Below, piece after piece: positions 8,664 to 17,767 of a stretch of 50,389 nt of DNA. Within the stretch, counting starts at the first letter, position 1; each line of letters opens with the position of its first letter. Source of the DNA: Yoonia sp. (GTDB taxonomy: Bacteria; Pseudomonadota; Alphaproteobacteria; Rhodobacterales; Rhodobacteraceae); assembly GCF_030731595.1 (NCBI RefSeq), contig NZ_JANQTS010000050.1, forward strand, positions 1 through 50,389, in the 5' to 3' direction. Under the pieces are notes generated by a model that worked only from the letters and a program-made list of their open reading frames with translations, searched no databases and was not told the DNA's origin. A program made the position numbers and the translations under genes.

Positions 8664-10022
8664 ATGTCACCCGATACCCTGCGCAACAGACCATCCTACC
8701 TGTTCTACCAGACCGAGCACCCCCGACCGATGCTGGACAGGGCCGAAGGCATTTACATGTGGGACACCCAAGGGCGGCGGTTCATTGATGGATCGTCCGG
8801 GGCGATGGTCTGCAATATCGGCCACAGCAATCCTGCCGTGCTGGAAGCGATGCGCGCCCAGATGGACAAGTCGACCTTTGGCTACCGCCTGCATTTTGTC
8901 ACCGAAGCCTCTGAAGCGCTGGCCGAGCGCACGGTCGAACTGGTCTGGCCCGGCATGAACCGCGTGTTCTTTGTCTCGGGCGGATCAGAGGCCGTGGAAT
9001 CGGCGATGAAGCTTGCCCGCGCCTATGCGGTGGCGGTGGGAGAGGGGAGCCGCTGGAAAGTGATCTCGCGCTGGCCGTCTTATCATGGCTGCACGCTGGG
9101 GGCGCTTTCGGTGACAGGCTATGACAGCCTGACCGATCCTTTCGCGCCGATGATGCAGGCCATGCCCAAGGTGCCTGCACCGCGTGCATGGCTGGACGGT
9201 CTGGACCCAGCCGATCCGGCCACCGGAGCGCATTACGCCGACATGCTGGAGGCGGCGATCCTGGCCGAAGGGCCGGACACGGTTCTTGCCTTCCTACTCG
9301 AGCCGATTGGCGGTGCCTCGACAGGGGCGCTTGTCCCGCCTGCGGGGTATATGGAGGCCGTCCGCGACATCTGCACCCGTCACGGCGTGCTCTTGATCCA
9401 TGACGAGGTGATGTCGGGTGGCGGTCGCACAGGGCGCTTTCTGGGCGGGCAGCATTGGGCAGGCGCACCCGATATTCTGGCGTTGTCCAAGGGTTTCGGG
9501 GCGGGCTACATCCCCCTTGGTGCCATTGTCGCACGCGGCGAGATTGTCGAGGCGGTGATGGCCAAAGGCGGCTTTGCCCATGGCTTTACCTATGCAGGCA
9601 ATCCGCTGGCCTGCGCGACGGGTCTTGCGGTGCTGGATGAAATCATCCGGCAGGACATGATGCGCAATGCTCAAGTCGTGGGTGACCACCTCAAGCGTGG
9701 TCTGGTGGGACTGATGGACCGGTTTCCCTTCATCGGCGATGTGCGCGGCATGGGTCTGCTGCTGGCGATCGAGCTTGTCTCCGACCGTATCACACGCGCG
9801 CCTTTGCCACCGGCGATGAAAGCCTACGACCGCCTGACCGAGGCCGCCTATGCCCTTGGCCTGATCGTCTATCCGCGCCGGTCCCGGGGTGGATACGAGG
9901 GGGATCACATCCTGATTGCCCCCCCGATGATCACCACGATCGAACAGGCCGACGAGATCGTGGCGCTACTGACCGACGCGCTGACGGCCTTTGCCATCGC
10001 ATCCGAATTGCCGCTGTCATGA
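8664..10022 (+). CDS. Class III PLP-dependent aminotransferase
   Basis: A 452-residue fold-type I aminotransferase of class III. Visible are the substrate-entry segment DGSSGAMVCNIGHSNP, the PLP-phosphate stretch FVSGGSEAVESAMKLAR, the cofactor aspartate in LIHDEVMSGGGRTG and the Schiff-base Lys276 in ALSKGFGAGY. Class III enzymes typically transaminate omega- or beta-amino groups with pyruvate or 2-oxoglutarate. ATG 8664 (GGAGA about nine nt upstream) is preferred to ATG 8628, which adds 12 unlikely residues. An 88-bp gap separates it from the MttB-like gene, while the next gene overlaps by ATGA. In the proposed pathway it would convert an N6-acetyl-beta-lysine-like amine to the 3-keto acid that the adjacent BKACE cleaves; this is inferred from gene order. 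Confidence 0.9.
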   Translation: MSPDTLRNRPSYLFYQTEHPRPMLDRAEGIYMWDTQGRRFIDGSSGAMVCNIGHSNPAVLEAMRAQMDKSTFGYRLHFVTEASEALAERTVELVWPGMNRVFFVSGGSEAVESAMKLARAYAVAVGEGSRWKVISRWPSYHGCTLGALSVTGYDSLTDPFAPMMQAMPKVPAPRAWLDGLDPADPATGAHYADMLEAAILAEGPDTVLAFLLEPIGGASTGALVPPAGYMEAVRDICTRHGVLLIHDEVMSGGGRTGRFLGGQHWAGAPDILALSKGFGAGYIPLGAIVARGEIVEAVMAKGGFAHGFTYAGNPLACATGLAVLDEIIRQDMMRNAQVVGDHLKRGLVGLMDRFPFIGDVRGMGLLLAIELVSDRITRAPLPPAMKAYDRLTEAAYALGLIVYPRRSRGGYEGDHILIAPPMITTIEQADEIVALLTDALTAFAIASELPLS

Positions 10023-10945
10023 GCAAGATCCTGATCACCTGCGCCATCACCGGATCTATCCACGTGCCGTCGCAGTCGCCCTATCTGCCGATTACGGCCG
10101 CGCAGATCGCTGAACAGGCCATCGGGGCTGCTGAAGCGGGTGCCGCTATCTTGCATCTGCACGCGCGTGACCCTGCCACCGGACGCCCGTCATCGGACCC
10201 CGATCATTGGGCCGGTTTCCTGCCACAGATCGCTGTGGGTACCGATGCGGTTGTGAATATGACGACGGGTGGTTCGGCGGTCATGACGCTTGACCAGCGA
10301 CTGGCAGCACCCCGCGCTGTCGCACCCGAAATGTGCAGCCTGAACATGGGCACGATGAATTTCGCGCTTTATCCCATGATCCCCCGGATCAAGACTTTTT
10401 TGCATCCGTGGGAGAAACCCTTTCTGGAAGGCACGGACGATCTTGTCTTCAAGAATACGCCGCGCGATATCGCGCAGGTTCTCGACGAGATGGGGACGCA
10501 GCGCGGCGCAAGGTTCGAGTTCGAATGTTACGACCTGTCGCATCTGACCATGCTGCGCCATTTCGTGGATCGCGGATTGGTCAAGCCGCCCTATTTCATC
10601 CAGTTCGTCTTTGGCGTTCTGGGCGGGATGGCGGCCGAACCGGATACGCTGACCCATTTGGTGCGGACCGCCGACAGGCTTTTCGGCGATGACTATCTGT
10701 TTTCTGTCCTCGCAGCAGGCCGGATGCAAATCCCTATGGCAACGATGGCCGCCGCGATGGGCGGGCATGTCCGCGTGGGGCTCGAGGATAATCTATATCT
10801 GGACAAAGGGGTGCTGGCCCCGTCGAACGCTGCACAGGTGTCCCGGATCCGCACGATCGTCGAAGGGTTGGGACGCGAGGTGGCCACGCCTGCCGAGGCG
10901 CGCGCGATGCTCCACCTCAAGGGACGGGCGGGGGTGGGCGTTTGA
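10019..10945 (+). CDS. Beta-keto acid cleavage enzyme (BKACE, Kce family)
   Basis: A 308-residue zinc-dependent TIM-barrel enzyme of the BKACE family (formerly DUF849). The metal ligands are visible as the two His of HLHARDP and the Glu of RVGLEDNLYL; FEFECYD carries the family acidic residue. Known members condense a beta-keto acid with acetyl-CoA, giving acetoacetate and a shortened acyl-CoA; characterised substrates include 3-keto-5-aminohexanoate (lysine fermentation) and dehydrocarnitine. Specificity cannot be read from motifs, but the neighbours (aminotransferase before, acetyltransferase and deacetylase after) suggest a 3-keto-6-acetamidohexanoate-like substrate. ATGA overlap with the aminotransferase and TTGA overlap with the next gene imply coupled translation. 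Confidence 0.93.
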   Translation: MSKILITCAITGSIHVPSQSPYLPITAAQIAEQAIGAAEAGAAILHLHARDPATGRPSSDPDHWAGFLPQIAVGTDAVVNMTTGGSAVMTLDQRLAAPRAVAPEMCSLNMGTMNFALYPMIPRIKTFLHPWEKPFLEGTDDLVFKNTPRDIAQVLDEMGTQRGARFEFECYDLSHLTMLRHFVDRGLVKPPYFIQFVFGVLGGMAAEPDTLTHLVRTADRLFGDDYLFSVLAAGRMQIPMATMAAAMGGHVRVGLEDNLYLDKGVLAPSNAAQVSRIRTIVEGLGREVATPAEARAMLHLKGRAGVGV

Positions 10946-11424
10946 CCGTCGGCTATCGCAGGGCGGTCGCGGCGGACGTGGCGGCGATCCATGCGCTTTT
11001 GCAGCAGATGGCGGCCGAAGCGGGCCGCAGTATCGCGGGGTCTGACACGGCCCTGCGCAAGTACGGCTTTGGCCCTGAACCGCGGTTTCGGGCGGTTCTG
11101 GCCGAACGTGAAGGGCAAAGCATCGGGCTGGCGCTGGTCTTTCCCGAATACTCAAGCTGGCGTGGTGCCCTGGGGCTTTATGTGCAGGACCTTTATGTCC
11201 AGCCAGCGGCGCGGGGGCAGGGCGTGGCCTCTGCCTTGATCGGTGCGGCGCTCGCTTGCTGTGAGGACTGGGACCCCAGCTATGTGACGCTGATGGTGGA
11301 TCAAGACAACATCACGGCACAGGGCTGGTACGCCAGACAGGGTTTCGCCCTGCGCGAACGCGGCGATTTATTGATCCTTGACGGGGCAGCGCTGGCGCGT
11401 TTCGCGCGGAAAGTCAGCGCATGA
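10942..11424 (+). CDS. GNAT-family N-acetyltransferase
   Basis: A 160-residue GCN5-type acetyltransferase. Motif A, the acetyl-CoA pyrophosphate loop, is seen as VQPAARGQGVASALI (R/Q-x-x-G-x-A), preceded by LYVQDLYV, and the C-terminal NITAQGWYARQGFA is the usual motif B. It starts with TTG at 10942 inside a TTGA overlap with the BKACE stop, with a G-rich stretch just upstream as ribosome-binding site. It probably acetylates a small amine in the cytoplasm. In the beta-lysine route of Pseudomonas an acetyltransferase protects the omega-amine before transamination; the location of this gene between BKACE and a deacylase fits that role. Protein or antibiotic acetylation cannot be excluded. Confidence 0.87.
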   Translation: MTVGYRRAVAADVAAIHALLQQMAAEAGRSIAGSDTALRKYGFGPEPRFRAVLAEREGQSIGLALVFPEYSSWRGALGLYVQDLYVQPAARGQGVASALIGAALACCEDWDPSYVTLMVDQDNITAQGWYARQGFALRERGDLLILDGAALARFARKVSA

Positions 11425-12437
11425 TCGCAGTCTTTGATCCGCGTCAGGCGGCGCATGATCCGCAGTTCTTTCTGTCGTCCGGTGCGCCGCAGCCATGCCC
11501 GGAAAAGCCTGACCGGGCGCAAGCCTTGCTCGAGGCTGTCACGCAGCTTGGGCTGACCGTCAAGCAACCAACGGATCGGGGCGTGGCCCCAATCGAGGCC
11601 GTCCATCCCGAACGCTATTTGACTTTCCTGAAGAATATCCACCAGCGCTGGCAACGCATCGCAGGCGCCAGTGCCGAGGTCATCCCGAATATCCACCCCG
11701 ACCACCGGCTTGTGGGGTATCCCGCTTCGGCCGTCGGGCAGGCGGGCTATCATATGATGGATACGTCATGCCCCATCGGTCCCGCCACCTGGGAGGCGGC
11801 CTATGCCAGTGCGCAGACCGCCCTAGAGGCCGCCGATCTGGTGCGGTCTGGCGCACGCGCGGCCTATGCGCTGTGCCGTCCGCCCGGCCATCACGCCTTT
11901 GCCGAACTTGCGGGTGGCTTTTGCTATCTCAATAACAGCGCCATCGCAGCGCAAAGCCTGACAGGGCAGGGCGCGCGCGTGGCGATCCTGGATGTTGACC
12001 TGCATCACGGCAACGGCACCCAAGGCATATTCTACAGCCGTGGTGACGTTCTGACGGTGTCGATCCATGCGGATCCCGTCCGCTATTACCCGTTCTTCTG
12101 GGGCTATGCGACTGAAACGGGGGAAGGTGCGGGCGAAGGGGTCAACCTCAACCTGCCGCTGCCGCGCGGGACGGGCGATCACGGGTTTCTGGCGGCCTTG
12201 GATATGGCCCTTGGTCGTGTGGCGGATTTTGCGCCCACGCATCTGGTGCTTGCGCTGGGGCTTGATGCCTTCGAAGGCGATCCATTTGCGGGCCTTGCCG
12301 TGACCACGCAAGGATTTGCCCGGATCGGCCAAGCCATTGCGGCGCTCGGCTTGCCTGTGGTGATCGTGCAAGAGGGCGGGTATCTTTGCCCGGAACTCGG
12401 CCAGAACCTTGACGCGGTGTTGCGGGCCTTCCTTTAG
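11421..12437 (+). CDS. Acetylpolyamine amidohydrolase-like (HDAC superfamily) deacetylase
   Basis: A 338-residue zinc amidohydrolase of the arginase/deacetylase superfamily, the same length class as bacterial acetylpolyamine amidohydrolases. The catalytic pair His157-His158 lies in CRPPGHHA, zinc ligands Asp193 and His195 in ILDVDLHHGNGTQ, a further Asp in LALGLDAFEGDP, and the catalytic Tyr in VQEGGYL. These enzymes hydrolyse acetyl-amides of diamines and polyamines. In this operon it could remove the acetyl group from 4-acetamidobutyrate or its CoA ester after BKACE cleavage, releasing GABA, or act on an acylated starting compound. It begins inside an ATGA overlap with the GNAT gene, and its TAG stop overlaps the stop codon of the opposing dimethylformamidase-like gene. 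Confidence 0.9.
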   Translation: MIAVFDPRQAAHDPQFFLSSGAPQPCPEKPDRAQALLEAVTQLGLTVKQPTDRGVAPIEAVHPERYLTFLKNIHQRWQRIAGASAEVIPNIHPDHRLVGYPASAVGQAGYHMMDTSCPIGPATWEAAYASAQTALEAADLVRSGARAAYALCRPPGHHAFAELAGGFCYLNNSAIAAQSLTGQGARVAILDVDLHHGNGTQGIFYSRGDVLTVSIHADPVRYYPFFWGYATETGEGAGEGVNLNLPLPRGTGDHGFLAALDMALGRVADFAPTHLVLALGLDAFEGDPFAGLAVTTQGFARIGQAIAALGLPVVIVQEGGYLCPELGQNLDAVLRAFL

Positions 12438-14011
12438 CGCCAAGGCTGTAGCAAGACCCGTCGCGTGACCTCTTCCACCGGTTCATCAGCCGCGATCAGC
12501 CCTGCGACCCATTCGCAAGAGGCCGCGTTAAAGACCGCCCCTTTGCCGCGCCTGTATTCCGCGATGCAGCCGTTCCCCCGTGATGCCCTGCCCAGTGCCT
12601 CCGGATCGGTGCTGCCAAAGACCCGCAAGGCCAGATCCTCGGCATCGGCTGAACCAATGAAGCCGTCGGCGTCGTCCGGCCCTGTGGCATGGGCCAGCGT
12701 CGTCGCAGGCGACAAGGCGATGATCGTCAGATCACCGGCAAGTCCGGTTCCGTCTGCGGGAGAGGGCAGACCGTGGGTCATTGTATAGTCGATCCCGTCC
12801 ACCTCGTAGCCAAAGACCCGCGCGGCAGCGCCCAAGATATCGCCATAGCCCAGTCCGGTATCGCGCAAGGCCCAATGATCAGGGCGATAGACCGTGAAAC
12901 CGCCTGTGCCATGGGCGGCGCAGCGGCTCCAACCGGCATAGACCCCTGCGCTGCCGGTCAGCCCCATGGTTGCCACCGCAGGGCGCCCCACGGCGGGGTG
13001 ATCCCAATAGGAGGTCAGGTGCTGGGGGTCCGCGACATCATCCTCTGCTTCGGCGCGTGACTTGTGGCAGGTCTGGATGCTCAGATCGTCAGACAGGCGG
13101 GTTTGCCAAAAGAAATTGCCGGCAAAGCGCGCGAGTTCCCCACCTGCATCGACCCATGCGTCCAGATGGTCGCGCATGTTCCATGTCCAGTATTCATCAT
13201 GGCCGACAATGACGGCGCGGCGATAGGCGGCAAGGGCCGAAGGGTCATGGTGAAGATCATGCTGGGTGATGACATCGCAGGCGATGTCTTGCGCTGCGCA
13301 CCAGTGCATAAAGGGTCGCTCGAAGGCGGCCCAGCCGGAAGACGCGTATTTCTTTGAGACCCCTTCGGCGCGTGCGAATTCCATATGCGGATAGCGCGGT
13401 CTTGTCCGCAAAGGCGAGGCATGGGGGATGCGCGGTGCCGCCGAAGGCCATTGCGCGAACCCCGTGGCCCAAGGGCGGTGGAGCGATACATGCGCCGCAA
13501 ATTCATGACCCGAAGGCCCGCTAAGACCTTGATAGTGGTTCGACCCGCCCCAGTCGTTGTAGGCACACCAAGTGCCAGTACACAGGATCATCACCAAAGG
13601 CGCGGCCCGGTCCTTTGCCCGCAGTGCAAAGACATGCTCTGACCGATGCCCCGGCACATCGCAGGTGATGCGGTAAACACCCGACCGCCAATGATCGGGG
13701 ATCGTGATGGCCGCCCGCTGTGGCCAGTCGCAGCCGCGCATCGCGCAATCGGGTGGTGTGGGGGCAAAACCGCCGGGGATCGTGGAAGAAAGCACCGTGT
13801 CAGGGACCAGATCATCGCGCCAGATTGTGACAGCGATCTGGTCGGTATGGGAGATCGCATGCAGGCGCAGCACCTCGCCCGGCGCATAGCTGATCTTGTC
13901 GGTATAGGCCCAGACCTGCGGGCGGGCAGGGTCATCGGATGCGGTCTCGTAATAATGTCCGGTGACCGGATCGCCGTCATCCAGTGGTCCCGCGACGAAA
14001 AAGCCTTTCAC
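12434..14011 (-). CDS. N,N-dimethylformamidase large-subunit-like protein
   Basis: A 525-residue protein resembling the C-terminal region of the N,N-dimethylformamidase beta (large) subunit. A short N-terminal sandwich-like part (APGEVLRLHAISH, WRSGVYRI) is followed from about residue 130 by the glutamine-amidotransferase-like domain with TGTWCAYNDWGGSNHY and VIVGHDEYWTWNMRDHLDAWVDAGG. Dimethylformamidase releases dimethylamine from DMF and needs a small subunit, which is not visible in this window. Start is GTG 14011, overlapping the S9 peptidase stop (GTGA). It is the last gene of the importer operon. Amide hydrolysis that frees an N-methylated amine would feed the demethylases of the opposing operon; DMF itself need not be the substrate. 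Confidence 0.8.
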   Translation of the reverse strand: MKGFFVAGPLDDGDPVTGHYYETASDDPARPQVWAYTDKISYAPGEVLRLHAISHTDQIAVTIWRDDLVPDTVLSSTIPGGFAPTPPDCAMRGCDWPQRAAITIPDHWRSGVYRITCDVPGHRSEHVFALRAKDRAAPLVMILCTGTWCAYNDWGGSNHYQGLSGPSGHEFAAHVSLHRPWATGFAQWPSAAPRIPHASPLRTRPRYPHMEFARAEGVSKKYASSGWAAFERPFMHWCAAQDIACDVITQHDLHHDPSALAAYRRAVIVGHDEYWTWNMRDHLDAWVDAGGELARFAGNFFWQTRLSDDLSIQTCHKSRAEAEDDVADPQHLTSYWDHPAVGRPAVATMGLTGSAGVYAGWSRCAAHGTGGFTVYRPDHWALRDTGLGYGDILGAAARVFGYEVDGIDYTMTHGLPSPADGTGLAGDLTIIALSPATTLAHATGPDDADGFIGSADAEDLALRVFGSTDPEALGRASRGNGCIAEYRRGKGAVFNAASCEWVAGLIAADEPVEEVTRRVLLQPWR

Positions 14012-15822
14012 CGCCGCCCCTTTGCAAAAGCGCGTTCCAGAAACGCGGCTGTCCTTTCCAGATAGGCGGTCAGATTGGCACGCCGCGTCACCCCGTGGCC
14101 TTCGTCGGCAAACAGCATCACCTCGTGCGGGATTCCGGCCGCCGTCAGTTCGCGCACGGCGACATGGGTGTTTTCCGGTCCCACGTTGCTGTCGGCCAGG
14201 CCATGCACGACCATCACATGCCCGCGGATCTGGTCGATGAAATTGCCGGGGCTTGCATTGGCATAGCGTTCAGGCACCTCATCAGGCGAACCGCCCATCA
14301 TTTCTTCGCTGTAGGCACGCCCCCAAGGCATTTCGGTCGCGTTATAGTCGATGTCGAGCTTGTACATCCCGCACATCGGGATCGCCGCAGTCACAAGATC
14401 GGCGTGGCGCGTGATGGCGTACCAGCTTGAAAAGCCGCCATAGGAATTGCCTGCAACGGCGATCTTGTCTGTGGGTGCGACGCCCATGGCGATCACCGCT
14501 TCGGTGCCTGCACGGATGTCGGCCTGTTCGCGTCCGCCCCATCCGTCTTCCTTGACCTTTTCGCGCCAGCGCATGCCGCGTCCGGTCGAGCCACGGTAAT
14601 TGGGGTCAAGCACGGAATAGCCCAAAGCGACCCAGAACTGGATCTTGGGGTTCACCCAGTCTTCGGAATGCCAAGTCGGCCCGCCGTGGACATAGGTGAT
14701 ATGCCCGCGCACCGGACCCTTTGGACGATAAAGCCAGCCTTGGATGGTTTCACCATCGGGGGCTGTCCAATGCAGGCTTTCCGGCACGCTAAACAGTGCT
14801 TTGGTCGGGGCGGAGGCCAGCGTTGTGCAGGTGCCATCAGGTCCGATGTGGACAACGTCGTGCGGGGCAGAGGCGTCATAGCCTTCGGCCAGCCAGCCAC
14901 CGTCCGGTAGACCTGCCAGCGGCAAGAGCGACCGCCTGCCAGAACGGTTGGGCAGCGGTGCATAGGTGCCATCGGTGAACACGACGGTTTCAAGCGCCGC
15001 ATCGGTAAAGCTGTGACAGGCAAACTGCCCGTTTGCGCCAATCACCAGCGTTTGCGGGCGCAGTTCCGGCTCTGCCGCCAGCCATGTGATGGCCCCGTCA
15101 GCCAGGGTCACAATGCCGACACGGTCGCCCTCTGCCCCATCCGCCACGACAGCAATGCGGTCGGCATCCAGCCACCAGCCCGTTGCGACGGCTTTTTCGC
15201 CCAGACAAACCAGTTCCCGCGGAGCGCTACCATCAGCACCGATCACCCAGATTTGCGTGGCGCCGGGGGCCAGGCGATGGCGATGCCACAAAAGATGCTG
15301 CCCGTCGGGGCTCCATTCCGTGCCAGCGCCGAAGGGGTCGGGGTTGCGGAACAGGATTTTCCGCGCTCCGGTCTCCAAGTCGTGCAGATAGATCAGATTG
15401 CCCGCGATGACCTCTTGGGCCTCATCATCATAGTCGCTGATATAGCTGATGGAGCGCCCGTCTGGCGAAAACTGACCGCCGTAGACATAGTGATCCCGCT
15501 GGAGCGGGGTGAGCGGTGTGAGGGCATTCCCCTTGTCGCGGTCGAGCAATAGCAGTTGATCGTGTTCGCAGCTATCGGGCGAATGGGCGAGGATCAGGCG
15601 GTGGCCATCGTGGCTCACATCACGGAGTGTCAGGTGGTCGGCACTGTCTTTGGTCAGGGGCATTGGCGGGGATGACCCATCGGTGGGGGCCATCCAGATT
15701 TCAGAGACCTCAGACAGGCCGGACCATGACCAAAAGGCCCATGCCCCATCGCCCGAGGCACGCAGCGTTTCGATCTGGGGTAGGGCGGCCCATGTTCGGG
15801 CAAGGGTCTGAACAGGTGTCAT
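14008..15822 (-). CDS. S9-family prolyl-oligopeptidase-like peptidase
   Basis: A 604-residue serine peptidase with an N-terminal beta-propeller (WD40-like blades such as LTLRDVSHDGHRLILAHSP and GGQFSPDGRSISYISDYD) and a C-terminal alpha/beta-hydrolase domain. The catalytic triad can be placed at Ser460 (AGNSYGG), Asp544 (HGLADSNVG) and His576 (DEGHGVT). There is no signal peptide, so it should act on small imported peptides or amides in the cytoplasm. ATG 15822 is chosen because it overlaps the stop of the ABC ATPase gene (ATGA) behind GAGGTC; an in-frame start at 15936 would run 115 nt into that gene. Co-transcription with a peptide-type importer strongly suggests it processes the transported compound. 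Confidence 0.92.
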   Translation of the reverse strand: MTPVQTLARTWAALPQIETLRASGDGAWAFWSWSGLSEVSEIWMAPTDGSSPPMPLTKDSADHLTLRDVSHDGHRLILAHSPDSCEHDQLLLLDRDKGNALTPLTPLQRDHYVYGGQFSPDGRSISYISDYDDEAQEVIAGNLIYLHDLETGARKILFRNPDPFGAGTEWSPDGQHLLWHRHRLAPGATQIWVIGADGSAPRELVCLGEKAVATGWWLDADRIAVVADGAEGDRVGIVTLADGAITWLAAEPELRPQTLVIGANGQFACHSFTDAALETVVFTDGTYAPLPNRSGRRSLLPLAGLPDGGWLAEGYDASAPHDVVHIGPDGTCTTLASAPTKALFSVPESLHWTAPDGETIQGWLYRPKGPVRGHITYVHGGPTWHSEDWVNPKIQFWVALGYSVLDPNYRGSTGRGMRWREKVKEDGWGGREQADIRAGTEAVIAMGVAPTDKIAVAGNSYGGFSSWYAITRHADLVTAAIPMCGMYKLDIDYNATEMPWGRAYSEEMMGGSPDEVPERYANASPGNFIDQIRGHVMVVHGLADSNVGPENTHVAVRELTAAGIPHEVMLFADEGHGVTRRANLTAYLERTAAFLERAFAKGRR

Positions 15823-16796
15823 AGGACCTCGGCAAAGTGACAGGCAGCGTTGTGCCCTGACGTAATTTCGCGCAACGCGGGCCGCGCTGTATTGCAGCGC
15901 TGGACGACATGCGGGCACCTGCTGGCAAAGACGCACCCGGGTGGCGGGGCAAGGACAGACGGCAATTCACCCGGCAGCGATTGGCCCAAACGTGCATGTT
16001 CGCGAACCGGATCAGGCTCCGGAACTGCCGCCATGAGTGCTTGGGCATAGGGATGCAGTGGGCCTGCGTAAAACGCATCCCGCCCCGCTGCTTCGACCGT
16101 GCGGCCAAGGCACATCACCATGACATCATGGCTGATATGGCGCACCACAGACAGGTTGTGCGAGATAAAGATCAAGGCCAGCCCCAGCCGGTCTTGCAGG
16201 TCCATCAGAAGGTTAACCACCTGCGCCTGTATCGACACATCGAGGGCCGAGACGGGTTCGTCGCAGACGATCAGCTTTGGCCCCGCGATAATCGCGCGGG
16301 CAATGCCAATGCGCTGGGCTTGCCCGCCCGAGAGTTCATGCGGATAGCGGGCCGCGTAATCCGGCGACAGGCCCACAAGGCGCAGGGCCTCGGCCGCGCG
16401 CTCGTGCAGGGCTGCGCGGTTCAGGCCCGGCTCGAAGGTGATCAGGGGCTGGCTGACGATCCGGCCCAATGTCATGCGCGGGTCAAGTGCGGCGACTGCA
16501 TCCTGAAAGATGATCTGGAATTCCGACCGTCTTTTGCGCAGGGCTTTGGGGGGCAGTTGGCCAAGGTCCTCGCCTTCCCACAAAACCTGACCGGAAACAG
16601 GTGGGAGCAAATGCAGGATCGCCCGTCCCAAAGTGGATTTACCGCAGCCGGATTCCCCGACAATCCCCAAGGTCTGCCCTGCCTGAAGCGTGAAAGACAC
16701 ATCATGGACGATGGGCAGGTGACGCGGACGCGAAAACAGACCGCTTGCAAGCGGATAGCCTGCGTTCAGATTGCGTACCTCCAGCAGCGGGCTCAT
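15819..16796 (-). CDS. Oligopeptide/nickel-type ABC transporter ATPase, DppF-like
   Basis: A 325-residue nucleotide-binding subunit with Walker [14 protein letters not shown], signature [15 protein letters not shown] and Walker [13 protein letters not shown]. The C-terminal oligopeptide-transporter extension [15 protein letters not shown] carries the cysteine pattern typical of Dpp/Opp ATPases, in which some homologues bind an iron-sulfur cluster. It energises the importer together with the DppD-like subunit. The start at ATG 16796 overlaps the previous stop (ATGA); a start at 16913 would extend well into the upstream gene. It is the fifth gene of the importer set, directly before the S9 peptidase. 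Confidence 0.94.
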   Translation of the reverse strand: MSPLLEVRNLNAGYPLASGLFSRPRHLPIVHDVSFTLQAGQTLGIVGESGCGKSTLGRAILHLLPPVSGQVLWEGEDLGQLPPKALRKRRSEFQIIFQDAVAALDPRMTLGRIVSQPLITFEPGLNRAALHERAAEALRLVGLSPDYAARYPHELSGGQAQRIGIARAIIAGPKLIVCDEPVSALDVSIQAQVVNLLMDLQDRLGLALIFISHNLSVVRHISHDVMVMCLGRTVEAAGRDAFYAGPLHPYAQALMAAVPEPDPVREHARLGQSLPGELPSVLAPPPGCVFASRCPHVVQRCNTARPALREITSGHNAACHFAEVL

Positions 16797-17767
16797 GCGG
16801 TCTCTCCCGTCAGGTGGCAGGCGGCAAGGCGTCCGGGTGCAATGGCCTTTAAGGGTGGCGGGGTCGTCTGGCAGATGTCGATCCGCTGGTCGCAACGGGG
16901 GGCAAAGGGGCAACCGGGCAGCATCGCACCGCCCGCACGCGGTGCGCCCGCTATCGTTTCCAAGCGTGGCGTAAGTGGCGCCGCAATACGCGGCGTGGCG
17001 TGCAAAAGCCCCTTGGCATAAGGGTGTGCGGGGGCTGCGAAAAGGGGTGCTGCGGGACCTTCTTCCATGATCCGCCCGCCATAAAGCACGATCACCCGAT
17101 CACAAAGCCGGGCGACAACCCCCAGGTCATGGGTCACAAAAATGATCGCTGTGCCTATCTCGCGGGCCAGTTCGGCAAGAATATCAATGATTTGCGCCTG
17201 AATTGTCACATCCAGCGCCGTCGTCGGCTCGTCCGCCAGCAAAAGCCGGGGTTTCACCAAAAGCGCCATCGCGATCATGACCCGCTGGCGCATGCCGCCG
17301 GAAAACTCGTGCGGATAGGACCGCGCGCGCCGCGCCGCGTCGGGAATGCGCACACGGTCCAGCATCCGCACAGCCTCGCGCCCCGCATCGCGCCGCGACA
17401 GGCCCTTGTGCACGATCAGCCCTTCGGCAAGTTGATCTCCGACACGTTTGTAAGGGCTGAGAGAGGTCATCGGATCCTGAAAGATCATCGACATCGCCAC
17501 GCCGCGCACATGATCCAGCGCGCGCGGCGACATCGCCAGCAGATCCTGCCCCGCGAAATGTGCCGCCCCGCTGACCCGTCCATTTCCGGCCAGCAGTCCC
17601 ATCAGGCTAAACAGGATCTGGCTTTTGCCCGAACCGCTTTCGCCGACGATGCCCAAAACCTCGCCCGGGGCCACGTCAAAGCTGACATGGTCCACGGCGG
17701 TCACTTCACCTTCGGGCAGGCGGAACCGCACGCTGAGGTCGCGGACGCGCAGCAGGCTATCTGTCAT
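16793..17767 (-). CDS. Oligopeptide/nickel-type ABC transporter ATPase, DppD-like
   Basis: A 324-residue nucleotide-binding subunit with Walker [10 protein letters not shown], signature [15 protein letters not shown], Walker [13 protein letters not shown] and the C-terminal extension [15 protein letters not shown], as expected of DppD/OppD. It pairs with the DppF-like ATPase on the inner face of the membrane. Translation probably starts at ATG 17767, giving an 11-nt overlap with the DppC stop; an ATG five codons upstream (17782) is also possible, and neither has a strong ribosome-binding site, which points to translational coupling. Confidence 0.94.
   Translation of the reverse strand: MTDSLLRVRDLSVRFRLPEGEVTAVDHVSFDVAPGEVLGIVGESGSGKSQILFSLMGLLAGNGRVSGAAHFAGQDLLAMSPRALDHVRGVAMSMIFQDPMTSLSPYKRVGDQLAEGLIVHKGLSRRDAGREAVRMLDRVRIPDAARRARSYPHEFSGGMRQRVMIAMALLVKPRLLLADEPTTALDVTIQAQIIDILAELAREIGTAIIFVTHDLGVVARLCDRVIVLYGGRIMEEGPAAPLFAAPAHPYAKGLLHATPRIAAPLTPRLETIAGAPRAGGAMLPGCPFAPRCDQRIDICQTTPPPLKAIAPGRLAACHLTGETA

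Noticed and set aside
15823-15936. A 38-residue N-terminal extension of the S9 peptidase.
   Set aside because: It would overlap the upstream ABC ATPase gene by 118 nt, whereas ATG 15822 forms an ATGA overlap behind an SD-like sequence.
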